A stretch of DNA of 64,000 bases from Methylobacterium sp. (lineage in GTDB: Bacteria; Pseudomonadota; Alphaproteobacteria; Rhizobiales; Beijerinckiaceae). Numbering within the stretch: position 1 is the first letter of the stretch; each line of letters starts with the position of its first letter. The stretch spans positions 1 through 64,000 of the forward strand of contig NZ_JAIETD010000124.1 of NCBI RefSeq assembly GCF_019745455.1, in the 5' to 3' direction. Made by a program: the position numbers and the translations under genes. Below are positions 1 through 8,407 of the stretch, in pieces. Below the pieces are notes generated by a model. That model worked only from the letters and a program-made list of their open reading frames with translations, was not told where the DNA came from and did not search any database.

Positions 1-1
1 C

Positions 2-985
2 TTCCTTACCGTCACCGTCTGGGGGGCGGCCGCCCCAAGTCCTGCCCAGGCCCTGGCGCCACCCTGCGACGAGACCGCCCGCGCAAGGCTCCTCGCGCCT
101 CCGGCTGCTGAAGACGATAATGTGTTCCTGACGTGCTCGATCCGGCTGCGTCCGGACGATCGCATCGAGCGGCGGATCGTGATCGAAAGCGCGTCCGCCT
201 CCGGAATCGAACTCGATTGCGGCGGCGCCACTCTCGGGCGCACGGAGCCTGTGCCGAAATTCTATGAATTCGCCGTCGAGATCCGCTCGCGCCGTCCCGA
301 TCCGACAGTCGAGCGCTGGGAGCGGCCCAGCGGCGTCACCCTTCGCAACTGCCGTATACTCGGCAATATCAGGATCTGGGGAATGGGCCTCAACGGCCAG
401 GGCGAGGCGGTGAAGGCCTCGTCGCGCCGCCTCGGCCATACCGAGCGGGCGCAGGCGGCAGCGCCCACACGGATCCGCATCCTCGATTCCCACCTGACAG
501 CGCTCGGCTCGATCCCGCTCTATCTCGGCCCCGGCGTCACCGGCGTGACCCTGTCGGGCTCGACGCTCGACGGCACCTCGACTGCGGTGGGGCTCTATCT
601 CGACGCCGAGAGCGGCGGGAACACCATCTCGGGTAATACCTTCTCGGTGGCGACGGACCGCGAGATGGTGGCGGTCGATGGATCGGCCCGCAACAGGATC
701 GCCGATAACCGCTTCGTGCTCGGCTCCGGCGGCGGTATCCACCTCTACCGCAATTGCGGCGAGGGCGGCACGGTCCGGCACCAGACGCCCTCGGACAACC
801 GCATCACCGGCAACAGCTTCCGCTACACCGGCCTGTGGCGTCCGGACCCCGTGAAGGTCGGATCGCGCGGCGGCTGGGGATGGACGATGAATTGCTCGGC
901 CGATGCCGGCTATCCGTTCGGCAGCAGCCTCGACGACGACGACCATGCCACCGGCAACGTCGTCGAGGGCAATCGGACCGAGTAG
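2..985 (+). CDS. Exported right-handed beta-helix protein (5' end outside window)
   Basis: The reading frame is open to the left edge, so the start lies upstream; the first visible residues (WGAAAPSPAQALAPP) look like the end of a signal peptide with an Ala-x-Ala type cleavage site. Downstream, the protein has repeated short strand-turn units rich in Gly, Asn and Thr (GNTISGNTF, RNRIADNRF, DNRITGNSF), the pattern of parallel beta-helix repeats found in periplasmic or secreted polysaccharide-active proteins and adhesins. It ends with a TAG at 983-985. No catalytic signature is evident, so the substrate is unknown. A GTG at 122 could be taken as a start, but the continuous frame and signal-like residues upstream make that unlikely. 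It converges with the small minus-strand gene that begins only a few bases after its stop. Confidence 0.75.
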   Translation, partial: FLTVTVWGAAAPSPAQALAPPCDETARARLLAPPAAEDDNVFLTCSIRLRPDDRIERRIVIESASASGIELDCGGATLGRTEPVPKFYEFAVEIRSRRPDPTVERWERPSGVTLRNCRILGNIRIWGMGLNGQGEAVKASSRRLGHTERAQAAAPTRIRILDSHLTALGSIPLYLGPGVTGVTLSGSTLDGTSTAVGLYLDAESGGNTISGNTFSVATDREMVAVDGSARNRIADNRFVLGSGGGIHLYRNCGEGGTVRHQTPSDNRITGNSFRYTGLWRPDPVKVGSRGGWGWTMNCSADAGYPFGSSLDDDDHATGNVVEGNRTE

Positions 986-988
986 CGC

Positions 989-1117
989 CTACTTCTTGGC
1001 CGCCTTCACCGCCGAGCTGACCATGTCCTTTGTCGAGGGCGCTGAGGCGTTCGTCTTCTGCACCGTCTTCTTCGGCTTCTTGGCCTCGCGGCTGCCGCGC
1101 TTGTTTTCCTGCGCCAT
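989..1117 (-). CDS. Small lysine-rich protein, 42 residues
   Basis: A 42-codon frame starts at ATG 1117 and is preceded by a good Shine-Dalgarno sequence (GAGGAG, about 5 bases before the ATG). The product begins MAQENKRGSREAKKPKK and ends VSSAVKAAKK: strongly basic, with no hydrophobic segment and no cysteine, so probably a soluble, largely unstructured cytoplasmic protein. It lies 97 bases downstream of pccB on the same strand and could be cotranscribed with it. Function is unknown; the composition would suit nucleic-acid or ribosome binding, but that is inference. The ribosome binding site and the lack of a competing gene are the main reasons for believing it. Confidence 0.6.
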   Translation of the reverse strand: MAQENKRGSREAKKPKKTVQKTNASAPSTKDMVSSAVKAAKK

Positions 1118-1214
1118 GGTGCTCTCCTCGGTCTTCGTTGGGCGACGATGATGGCACGCCCCGCGAAAACCTCGGCATGGAAAATATCAGCGCCGGCCCG
1201 GTGACCCGTCCCGC

Positions 1215-2747
1215 TCAGAGCGGAATGTTGTCGTGCTTCTTCCAGGGCTGCTCCATCTCCTTGGTGCGCAGCATGCCAAGGGCCCTCGCAATCCGCTTTC
1301 GGGTTGAATGGGGCATGATCACCTCGTCGATATAGCCGCGCTCGGCCGCCACGAAGGGAGAGAGGAAGCGGTCCTCGTACTCGGCGGTGCGCTCGGCGAT
1401 CTTGTCCGCGTCGCCGATCTCGCTGCGGAAGATGATCTCCACCGCGCCCTTGGCGCCCATCACGGCGATCTGGGCGGTGGGCCAGGCGTAGTTGATGTCG
1501 GCGCCGACGTGCTTGGAGGCCATCACGTCGTAGGTGCCGCCGAAGGCCTTGCGGGTGATGATCGTCACCAGCGGCACCGTCGCCTGGCTATAGGCGAACA
1601 AGAGCTTGGCGCCGTGCTTGATCAGGCCGCCATATTCCTGGGCCGTCCCCGGCAGGAAGCCCGGTACGTCGACGAAGGTGACGATCGGGATCGAGAAGGC
1701 GTCGCAGAAGCGCACGAACCGCGCTGCTTTTCGCGATGCATCCGAGTCGAGGACTCCGGCCAGCACCATCGGCTGGTTGGCGACGAAGCCGACCGTGCGG
1801 CCCTCGATGCGGCCGAAGCCGGTGATGATGTTGCGGGCGTAAGTGGCCTGGATCTCGAAGAAATCGCCCTCGTCGACGACCCGGCGGATCAGCTCGCCCA
1901 TATCGTAGGGCTTGTTCGGGTTGTCGGGGATCAGGGTGTCGAGGGATTTGTCGAGCCGCAACGGGTCGTCGAAGCTCTCGATCTCCGGCACGCCGTCGAT
2001 GTTGTTGGCCGGCAGGAAGTCGAGGAGGCGGCGGATCTGCAGGATCGCCTCGACGTCGTTCTCGAAGGAGCCGTCGGCGATCGACGACTTCGTGGTGTGG
2101 ACCTTGGCGCCGCCGAGCTCCTCGGCGGTGACGACCTCGTTGGTGACGGTCTTCACCACGTCCGGTCCGGTGACGAACATATAGCTAGTGTCGCGCACCA
2201 TGAAGATGAAATCGGTCATGGCCGGCGAATAGACGTCGCCGCCCGCGCAAGGGCCCATGATGACCGAGATCTGCGGGATCACGCCGGAGGCGGCGACGTT
2301 GCGCTTGAAGACCTCGCCGTAGCCGCCGAGCGCCGCGACGCCCTCTTGGATGCGGGCGCCGCCGGCATCGAAGATGCCGATGATCGGCGCGCGCATCTTC
2401 AGCGCCATGTCCTGGACCTTGACGATTTTCTGGGCGTGCGCCTCGGAGAGCGAACCGCCGAACACCGTGAAGTCCTTCGAGAACAGGAAGACGGTGCGGC
2501 CGTTGATCGTGCCCCAGCCGGTGACGACGCCGTCACCGGGGATCTTCTGCTTCTCCATCCCGAAATCGGAGGAGCGGTGCTGCACGAACATGTCGAATTC
2601 CTCGAACGACCCGTGGTCGAGGAGGAGCTCGATGCGCTCGCGCGCCGTCAGCTTGCCGCGCTTGTGCTGGGCGATGACGCGGTTCTCGCCGCCGCCGAGG
2701 CGCGCTTGGGCGCGCCGCTCCTCGAGCTTCTCGAGAATGTCCTTCAT
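1215..2747 (-). CDS. pccB: Propionyl-CoA carboxylase beta subunit (carboxyltransferase)
   Basis: The 510-residue protein starts MKDILEKLEERRAQARLGGG, the usual N terminus of PccB, and has the full length of the family. It carries two crotonase-like carboxyltransferase halves, with glycine-rich acyl-CoA/oxyanion-hole segments (IFDAGGARIQEG in the N half; RKAFGGTYDVM in the C half). With the biotinylated alpha subunit, which is not in this window, it carboxylates propionyl-CoA to methylmalonyl-CoA in the cytoplasm. In methylotrophic alphaproteobacteria lacking isocitrate lyase this step belongs to the ethylmalonyl-CoA pathway; the mcd gene at 21-22.7 kb supports that reading. It is flanked by the Cld homologue upstream and the 42-residue protein downstream. 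Acetyl-CoA or methylcrotonyl-CoA specificity is possible but less likely from the N terminus and length. Confidence 0.93.
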   Translation of the reverse strand: MKDILEKLEERRAQARLGGGENRVIAQHKRGKLTARERIELLLDHGSFEEFDMFVQHRSSDFGMEKQKIPGDGVVTGWGTINGRTVFLFSKDFTVFGGSLSEAHAQKIVKVQDMALKMRAPIIGIFDAGGARIQEGVAALGGYGEVFKRNVAASGVIPQISVIMGPCAGGDVYSPAMTDFIFMVRDTSYMFVTGPDVVKTVTNEVVTAEELGGAKVHTTKSSIADGSFENDVEAILQIRRLLDFLPANNIDGVPEIESFDDPLRLDKSLDTLIPDNPNKPYDMGELIRRVVDEGDFFEIQATYARNIITGFGRIEGRTVGFVANQPMVLAGVLDSDASRKAARFVRFCDAFSIPIVTFVDVPGFLPGTAQEYGGLIKHGAKLLFAYSQATVPLVTIITRKAFGGTYDVMASKHVGADINYAWPTAQIAVMGAKGAVEIIFRSEIGDADKIAERTAEYEDRFLSPFVAAERGYIDEVIMPHSTRKRIARALGMLRTKEMEQPWKKHDNIPL

Positions 2748-2857
2748 GCTGATCGGGCCTTGACGCTGGAGCGATGCCGCCGAAATTGTTCATGCTTGGC
2801 GGTTGTGGTCGAAACGCGCCTTAGCACGGGTGCCCGGACGCGAAAACGATTTTGAGA

Positions 2858-3409
2858 TCAAGCGGCGCGCGCCAGCCGGATTTCGATCTCGCGGTCGACA
2901 TAATTCCACTCCCGCGTCGCCCTCAGGCGATCGACGAGGCGATCGAAGGCCGGCGCGTCTTCCGGCGCGTATTCGAACCAGGTGAGGAAATCGAAGGGTT
3001 CGCCGAGGTCGCGGCTGTGGTGGAGCCGGCGCGCCACCGCCGGCAGGTAGTCGAGGCCGATGGCGGTGTGGTGCGAGGTCTCCTCGAAGATCTCCCGCCG
3101 TTCGTCCTGCGCCAGCGCCCACCAGGCCGCGTTCTTCCGGATCGGGATCAGCGCGGCGAGCGTCGCCCGCGGCCGGGCGAGGCCCTGCTGGACCGACCGC
3201 AACGTCTCCACCTCCGTCTTCGTCGCGTAACGGACGTTGCTTATGAAGCCGCGGAGGGTCCAGGCCGGCGACGTGATCGCGGTGTCGTCCGGCTCCCTTG
3301 CGACGGCGAGACTCTCGACTGCGCGAAGCCCCTCGCCCTTCACCGTCCGGCTCTCGACGACACGCCACGCCCCGCCGCTGCCGCCCGTGAAGGTGAAGAT
3401 ATCGACCAT
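2858..3409 (-). CDS. cld: Chlorite dismutase family heme protein, short lineage II type
   Basis: The 183-residue product matches the short (lineage II) chlorite dismutase fold described for Nitrobacter winogradskyi. The C-terminal half contains the family core: AALIPIRKNAAWWALAQDER (about 85-104), SHH at 112-114, ARRLHHSRDLGEPFDFLTWF (about 126-145), and EWNYVDREIEIRLAR at the end. His113/114 would be the proximal heme ligand and Arg127/128 the distal arginine needed for chlorite decomposition; both are present. Known members convert chlorite to chloride and O2 using heme b. No perchlorate or chlorate reductase genes are nearby, so the physiological substrate is uncertain; detoxification of chlorite or a peroxidase-like role are options. 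The start ATG at 3409 has GGGGA upstream. The gene sits 64 bases after the ATP12 stop region in a co-directional run. Confidence 0.85.
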   Translation of the reverse strand: MVDIFTFTGGSGGAWRVVESRTVKGEGLRAVESLAVAREPDDTAITSPAWTLRGFISNVRYATKTEVETLRSVQQGLARPRATLAALIPIRKNAAWWALAQDERREIFEETSHHTAIGLDYLPAVARRLHHSRDLGEPFDFLTWFEYAPEDAPAFDRLVDRLRATREWNYVDREIEIRLARAA

Positions 3410-3473
3410 CGCTCACGATCCCCGGCGCGAAACTTCACGCCCGGCTTGCAGTTCGCGTGCCTGAAGCGCGGCG

Positions 3474-4304
3474 TTACGCCGATCCGGTTCCGGCGAGGGC
3501 GATCATCCGCGCGGCTGCTTCGAACTCGGCCCATCGCCCTGCCATCCGCGCCTCGGCCTCCTCGTCGCGGCCCCAGACCTCGGCCTGATAGGTCTCGTCC
3601 ACATGGGCGGCGGCCCAGGCTTCCTCCGGTGTGAGACGGCCATGGACGACGGAGAGGGCGATGAGGAGCGAGCCGGTCAGGGTCGTCATCGTATGGGCCG
3701 CAGCGAGGCGGAACGGCCCCTCGATCGCCGCCACGGCCCGCTCCAGGGCCTCGACCGAGCGCTCCGGCTGATCGACGTGGCGGATCCCCTCGCTGAGGAT
3801 GAAACGGGCGCCCAGGGCCTCGTGCGCCCAGTCGAGGACCGGGTCCCACGCCGCCGCCTGTGCGGCGACGAGACGTGCCGGATCGCCCGCCCGGTAGACG
3901 ACGAGGTCGGTTCGGGCATAGGCGCAGAGGTCCTTGGCCACCTCGCCGAACCGCGGCGCCACCCCGTCGATGGCGGTGTTGGCGAGGCGGGTGAGCGGCA
4001 TCGCAGCCGGGTCGATCACCTCGACCTGTGCCTCCCACTCCACGGCGACGGCGTTTGCGAGGGCTTCGGTCGAAACCGTCAGAGGCTGCTTTGCGGGCGT
4101 GTTGGCGGGCCGCCCGTCGAGAGTAAGACGGAACCCGCCCTCGGCAGGAGCGAAGCCGGCCTTGCCGTAGAACCGCTTCGGCAAGGCCGGGCGTCCGCCG
4201 GCGCGGACCGAACGGAGGGCATTCGCGGCGGAATCGGCCGGCGAGTGGGTGGGTTGGCCGAGCCAGTCGGCAAGTGTGTCGTCGCTAGGAGGATCGTCGC
4301 TCAT
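3474..4304 (-). CDS. ATP12 family F1-ATPase assembly chaperone
   Basis: The product (276 residues from MSDDPPSDD) contains the ATP12 core: KRFYGKAGFAPAEGGFRLTLDGRPANTPAKQPL (split over residues about 44-75), VAVEWEAQ, MPLTRLANTAIDG and the central WDPVLDWAHEALGARF segment. In mitochondria Atp12 binds the F1 alpha subunit before hexamer assembly; alphaproteobacterial homologues are presumed to do the same in the cytoplasm. I chose the start at 4304 because a longer frame to 4376 adds 24 residues of low-quality sequence and overlaps the HAD gene stop. The order pseudouridine synthase / HAD phosphatase / ATP12 is a frequent alphaproteobacterial arrangement, here interrupted by a small exported protein gene. 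Confidence 0.9.
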   Translation of the reverse strand: MSDDPPSDDTLADWLGQPTHSPADSAANALRSVRAGGRPALPKRFYGKAGFAPAEGGFRLTLDGRPANTPAKQPLTVSTEALANAVAVEWEAQVEVIDPAAMPLTRLANTAIDGVAPRFGEVAKDLCAYARTDLVVYRAGDPARLVAAQAAAWDPVLDWAHEALGARFILSEGIRHVDQPERSVEALERAVAAIEGPFRLAAAHTMTTLTGSLLIALSVVHGRLTPEEAWAAAHVDETYQAEVWGRDEEAEARMAGRWAEFEAAARMIALAGTGSA

Positions 4305-4353
4305 GGGCGTCAGATAGTATGTTCGAGGAGGAGCTGCGAGCGTGGCACCAGCC

Positions 4354-5016
4354 TCAAACGGCCGGCATCCGGCCATTCAGCAGGGCGGCCAGGGCCCTCG
4401 CGTCGTCGGCGACCGTAACGGCGCCGGCCCCGAACAGGGCGCCGGGCCGATGATAGCCCCATGCGACACCCACCGCGACGACGCCCGCACTCACCGCCAT
4501 CGCCATGTCATAGGTAGTGTCGCCGATCATCATCGTCGACGAGGGCTCGGCCCCGGCTTCCGCCATTGCCTGTTCCAGCATCGCCGGGTCGGGCTTCGAG
4601 GGAGCGTCGTCGGCGGTCTGGGTGGTGGCGAACCAGCCCTCCCAGCCATTGGCGGCGATGAGGTGCTCGACGCCGCGCCGTGACTTGCCGGTGGCGATCC
4701 CGAGTTGGAGGTCGTCGCGGGCATGAAGCCGGGCGAGAAGTTCGCCCATGCCGGGAAACAGCGGTTCCTCGTAGGAGGGATCGAGGCGAAGCGCGTTGAA
4801 GGCGCGCTTGTAGCTCTCGGCGAGGCTCTCGACCGGGCCTGCCTCCCCGACGAGGCGCCGGAAGGCCTGGGGCAGCGACAGTCCGACCACCGAGAGCGCC
4901 TCGCGCCGCTCGGGGGTGGGCAGGCCGTGCTCGGTGAAGGCCACGCTCTGCGCGGCGACGATCAGGTGCTGGCTGTCGACGAGCGTGCCGTCGACATCGA
5001 AGACCACGAGCCTCAC
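4354..5016 (-). CDS. HAD-IA family phosphatase (phosphoglycolate phosphatase-like)
   Basis: From a GTG at 5016 the protein is 220 residues and opens with the HAD motif I, FDVDGTLVDS (nucleophile Asp7, general acid Asp9). Motif II Thr/Ser lies in LGIATGKS, motif III Lys in SKPDP, and motif IV in MIGDTTYDMAMA. The alpha-helical cap between about residues 15 and 80 (TEHGLP, LPQAFRRLV) indicates subclass IA, shared by phosphoglycolate and sugar phosphatases. The substrate cannot be assigned. The same frame is open far upstream (to 5511), but that stretch overlaps the PsiF-like gene and lacks HAD character, so the GTG directly before the motif is the more credible start. It lies 49 bases upstream of the ATP12 start. 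Confidence 0.85.
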   Translation of the reverse strand: MRLVVFDVDGTLVDSQHLIVAAQSVAFTEHGLPTPERREALSVVGLSLPQAFRRLVGEAGPVESLAESYKRAFNALRLDPSYEEPLFPGMGELLARLHARDDLQLGIATGKSRRGVEHLIAANGWEGWFATTQTADDAPSKPDPAMLEQAMAEAGAEPSSTMMIGDTTYDMAMAVSAGVVAVGVAWGYHRPGALFGAGAVTVADDARALAALLNGRMPAV

Positions 5017-5065
5017 CGGACGAACCGACCGGCGGACGAGGCTGCGATGGATAAAGCGGGTTCCG

Positions 5066-5497
5066 TCACGGCTGGCGAGCCGGTTGCTGCGGGGCGGGAG
5101 GCACCCTCGGCCGCTCGTAGCCGAGCTTGCACCGGACAAGGAAGCGCCGCCGTGCGCCGCCGCGCAGGCCGCGATTATGGGATTGCCGGTTGCAGGCGGC
5201 ATAGGAGTTTCGCCGCCGTCTCTCCGACCGCGTCGCGGCCGGCGGCTTCGCTGCCCCAGCAGACTGGGTGGCGGGAGCCTGTGCTGCCGGAGGCTGCGGC
5301 GCTGGCGAGGGCTGCGGTGCCGGACTGGGTGGCACCGGCGCTGGCGGCGGAGCGGCCTGTGCCGCAGGAGCCTTGCCCGCCGGGCCAGTACCTTGAGCGA
5401 GGGCGCCTGCGATCCCGAGCGCGACCGCCAGAAGGCCGCAGGACAGGGCAAGGCCGAGCACGCGCGAGGGGCTGGTCGTCGAGGTCGGTCGATACAT
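5066..5497 (-). CDS. Small exported proline/alanine-rich protein with PsiF-like C terminus
   Basis: The ATG at 5497 has a GGAG eight bases upstream. The 143-residue product has a signal peptide (hydrophobic core VLGLALSCGLLAVALGIAGA ending ALA-Q at about residue 34), then a Pro/Ala/Gln-rich linker to about residue 88, and a basic C-terminal block containing AACNRQSHNRGLRGGARRRF and an LVRC segment. The Cys...GL.G..R..F...C layout resembles the PsiF repeat (phosphate-starvation-induced periplasmic protein), although the match is by eye and imperfect. Probably periplasmic. The linker resembles cell-wall-spanning or extended proteins. It interrupts the pseudouridine synthase / HAD / ATP12 order. 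Function unknown. Confidence 0.6.
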   Translation of the reverse strand: MYRPTSTTSPSRVLGLALSCGLLAVALGIAGALAQGTGPAGKAPAAQAAPPPAPVPPSPAPQPSPAPQPPAAQAPATQSAGAAKPPAATRSERRRRNSYAACNRQSHNRGLRGGARRRFLVRCKLGYERPRVPPAPQQPARQP

Positions 5498-5627
5498 TTC
5501 TGCTCCGCCACAGGCCCGCGGCGACGGGTTCTTGCCCGCGCCCATGGTCACCGAGGAAGGATAAGGCATGCGGGCCGATTGCCAAGCATGTTCCGGTCAA
5601 GACCCTCCGCACCGGCTGCGGCGAAGT

Positions 5628-7043
5628 TCACGCCTCCGGAGCTTCGACGATCGGGTCGTACCGGCTCGCATCGAAGCCGAGCAGGTTCCAGCTCTGGGCC
5701 ATGTGCGGCGGCAGCGGCGCCGTCACGTCGATGGGCTGACCCGTGCGTGGATGCGGGATCACGATCCGCCGCGCCAGCAGATGCAGGCGGTTCTGGATGC
5801 CGCCGGGCAATTCCCAATTCTCGACGCTGAAATATTTCGGATCGCCGACGATCGGGTGGCCGATATGGGCCGCATGGGCGCGCAACTGGTGAGTGCGGCC
5901 GGTGACCGGCTTCAGGGACAGCCAGGACAGCTTCTGAGCGGCGTTGTCGACCATCGCGTAGTAGGTCAGGGCGTGGGACGCGCCCTCGTCGCCGTGCTTG
6001 GCGACGCGCATTCGTGCATCCGCATCGGTCGGCTCTTCCTTGGCGAGGTAGGTCGAAATCCGGCCCTGGTGGACGCGGGGGACGCCGGCGGTCAGCGCCC
6101 AATAGACCTTGCGGGCCGCGCGCGAGCGGAAGCTCTTGGATAGCGTCGCGGCAGCGAGACGGGTCTTGGCGACGATGATGCAGCCGGCGGTGTCCTTGTC
6201 GAGGCGGTGGACGAGGCGCGGCTTCTGCCCGTCGGGACCCGTCAGCGCCTCGAGCATCCCGTCGAGATGGCGGACCGTGCCCGAGCCGCCCTGGACCGCG
6301 AGGCCGAACGGCTTGTTGAGCACCATCATCTCGGCATCCTCGTAGAGGACGATCGAGCGCAGGAAGGCGGAATCACTGGCGTCGCGGTCGAGGCCACGCG
6401 GGCGCTCCGGCACCGGATCGAGCTTGAGTGGCGGCACGCGCACGCTCGATCCCGGCTCCAGCCGGTCGTTGGGCTTGGCGCGCTTGCCGTCGACCCGCAA
6501 TTCGCCCTTGCGGACGATGCTCTGGACGCGGGCGAAGGGCAGCTGCGGGAACCGTGTCGTCAGGAACCGGTCGATCCGCATCCCGGCCTCGTCCGCCTCC
6601 ACCGTCAGGGTCTGGACGCCGGAGGCGAGGGTCGCGGAGGCGGCAGCGCGCTGCTCGCGGCGGGTCGGGCCTTCCGTTGCCGGCTCCGGCGCGGTGGCGG
6701 CGGAACGGCGCGGACGAGGCGCATCCGAGTCGGATGAATCTCGTGGGGTGCGGGTGCGCGGAGCCCTGGCCGGGCGGTTCTCCGCCTCGGCCACGGGATC
6801 GGGCGCGTCACCCGGGCGCCACGGGGCGCGCTTGGCCGAGTCGTCGCCGCGGACCTGGGCCGCTCTCTGGGCGGCATCGAGTGCGCTGGTGCGCGGGCCG
6901 GTGCGCTCGCGCTCCGGGCGGCGGAAGGCATCAGCCCGGCCCGGTTTGCCCGGACGGAACGGTTTGGCGCCACGGGCGGCGCCGGGCGCCTTGCCGGGGC
7001 CTTTGCGCCCTGGGCCGCCGCGTGAAGGGGGTCTTGTGGTCAT
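5628..7043 (-). CDS. rluC: RluA/RluC family 23S rRNA pseudouridine synthase
   Basis: The 471-residue enzyme has an S4 RNA-binding domain (about 150-205: GMRIDRFLTTRFPQLPFARV, RKGELRVDGKRAK) and a catalytic domain with the HRLDKDTAG signature, in which Asp282 is the expected nucleophile for uridine isomerisation. RluC-type enzymes modify U955, U2504 and U2580 of 23S rRNA in E. coli; which sites are used here cannot be told. The first 140 residues are very unusual in being Arg/Pro/Ala-rich, low in complexity and probably disordered, making the protein about 130-150 residues longer than typical. The start ATG at 7043 was chosen over a non-ATG start 15 bases upstream. Gene order with HAD and ATP12 is conserved in the class. 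Confidence 0.85.
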   Translation of the reverse strand: MTTRPPSRGGPGRKGPGKAPGAARGAKPFRPGKPGRADAFRRPERERTGPRTSALDAAQRAAQVRGDDSAKRAPWRPGDAPDPVAEAENRPARAPRTRTPRDSSDSDAPRPRRSAATAPEPATEGPTRREQRAAASATLASGVQTLTVEADEAGMRIDRFLTTRFPQLPFARVQSIVRKGELRVDGKRAKPNDRLEPGSSVRVPPLKLDPVPERPRGLDRDASDSAFLRSIVLYEDAEMMVLNKPFGLAVQGGSGTVRHLDGMLEALTGPDGQKPRLVHRLDKDTAGCIIVAKTRLAAATLSKSFRSRAARKVYWALTAGVPRVHQGRISTYLAKEEPTDADARMRVAKHGDEGASHALTYYAMVDNAAQKLSWLSLKPVTGRTHQLRAHAAHIGHPIVGDPKYFSVENWELPGGIQNRLHLLARRIVIPHPRTGQPIDVTAPLPPHMAQSWNLLGFDASRYDPIVEAPEA

Positions 7044-7101
7044 GGCCGCTCGTAACACCCGTGTCGCGACTCGGCAAAGCCGGACCGGCTGGTCTTCACT
7101 A

Positions 7102-8349
7102 TCACGCGGCCCGGCGCGCCGCCTCGATCGTCAACCCGGTTCCCACCGATCCGAATGTGTCGCCGTCGACGACACGCGCCCGCGGCACGCCCGCGACGAG
7201 GGCGGCTCGCACATGCGGCAGGCCGGTGGAGCCTCCGGTGAGGAACAGGGCGTCGATCCGATCCGCGGCGAGCCCGGCCTGTGCGAGGCAGCGGCCGATC
7301 CGCTCGGCGATGCGCCGGCTCAGCTCGCCGGTCTGGGCGACGAGGCCGGTCCGATCGAGGTCGGCTGCGAGACTCGGCTCGACCCAATCGAGATCGACGC
7401 CGCCCCTCCCCGTCTCCGAGGCCGCGATCTTGGCGCCCTCGACCTCCATCGCCAGCGAATGGCCGCGCTCGGCCTCGATGACCGTGTAGAGCCGGTCGAT
7501 CAGGTCGGGCCTTTGCGCGTCTCTACGGACCTCCTCGACCTCGCGAAGCGTCTTGGCGTTGTAGAGCCGGTTGATGCTCGACCAGGTGGCGAGATCGTGG
7601 AAATACGAGGTCGGCACGTCGAGGTCGGGCCGTTTCATCGGGCTGCCGAGGCCGAGAAGCGGCATCACCGTGCCGAGGCTGAGGCGCCTGTCGAAATCGG
7701 TGCCGCCGATCCTGACGCCATCATTGGCGAGGATGTCGCCGGCGCGGTCGGCTTTTGCGTGCCGCTCCGGCGAGAGCCGCACGATCGAGAAGTCCGAGGT
7801 GCCGCCGCCGATATCGGCGATCAGCGCGATCTCCTCCGCGCGGACCTGCCGCTCGTAATCGAGGGCGGCGGCGATCGGCTCGAACTGGAACGAGACTTCG
7901 GCGAATCCGATGCTCCTGGCGATCTCGCGCAGGGCGTCCTCGGCGCGGGCGTCTCCTTCGGGATCGCCATCGACGAAATGGACCGGGCGGCCATGGACGA
8001 CGGTGTCGAGGCTCGTGTCCGCCGCCGCTTCGGCCCGCGCCTTCACGACGGCGAGATAGCGGGCGATGACGTCGCGAAAGCGGATGCGTTCGCGCCCGAC
8101 TGGCGTCGTCTCTTCGAGGAGCGAGGAGCCGAGCACTGATTTCAGGCTTCGCATCAGCCGCCCCGGCGTGCCCTCGACATAGGCCGCCATCGCTGCCCGC
8201 CCGACGAGCGCCTGCCGACCCGGTTCGAAAAAGATTGCGCTGGGGATCGTGAGATTGGCGCCCTCCAGAGGCACCAAAGCCGGCCGAGGCCCGGCGGCGA
8301 GGCCCAGGGTGGTGTTGGACGTGCCGAAATCGAGGCCACAGGCCGCCAT
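7102..8349 (-). CDS. YegD-like Hsp70 family protein without substrate-binding domain
   Basis: The 415-residue protein is an actin/Hsp70 ATPase: phosphate-1 loop LDFGTSNTTLGLA (about 6-18), phosphate-2 loop ADIGGGTSDFSI, adenosine motif LFLTGGSTGLPHVR near the C terminus. Canonical DnaK has about 640 residues with a C-terminal peptide-binding domain; here the protein ends with the nucleotide-binding domain, as in YegD. It would therefore act as an ATP-dependent factor rather than a classical foldase. The ATG at 8349 has GGAG upstream. Two membrane-anchored proteins of unknown function lie directly upstream on the same strand, 58 and about 212 bases apart, and may be its partners. Confidence 0.88.
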   Translation of the reverse strand: MAACGLDFGTSNTTLGLAAGPRPALVPLEGANLTIPSAIFFEPGRQALVGRAAMAAYVEGTPGRLMRSLKSVLGSSLLEETTPVGRERIRFRDVIARYLAVVKARAEAAADTSLDTVVHGRPVHFVDGDPEGDARAEDALREIARSIGFAEVSFQFEPIAAALDYERQVRAEEIALIADIGGGTSDFSIVRLSPERHAKADRAGDILANDGVRIGGTDFDRRLSLGTVMPLLGLGSPMKRPDLDVPTSYFHDLATWSSINRLYNAKTLREVEEVRRDAQRPDLIDRLYTVIEAERGHSLAMEVEGAKIAASETGRGGVDLDWVEPSLAADLDRTGLVAQTGELSRRIAERIGRCLAQAGLAADRIDALFLTGGSTGLPHVRAALVAGVPRARVVDGDTFGSVGTGLTIEAARRAA

Positions 8350-8407
8350 GAAGGGTCTCCGGAGGAAAGCGGGCCCCCTACAGGCTCGGCCGCGTCCGGT
8401 CCACCGC

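Noticed and set aside
1308..2855. 515-codon plus-strand frame opposite pccB
   Set aside because: Complementary-strand shadow of pccB; no start context and no domain.
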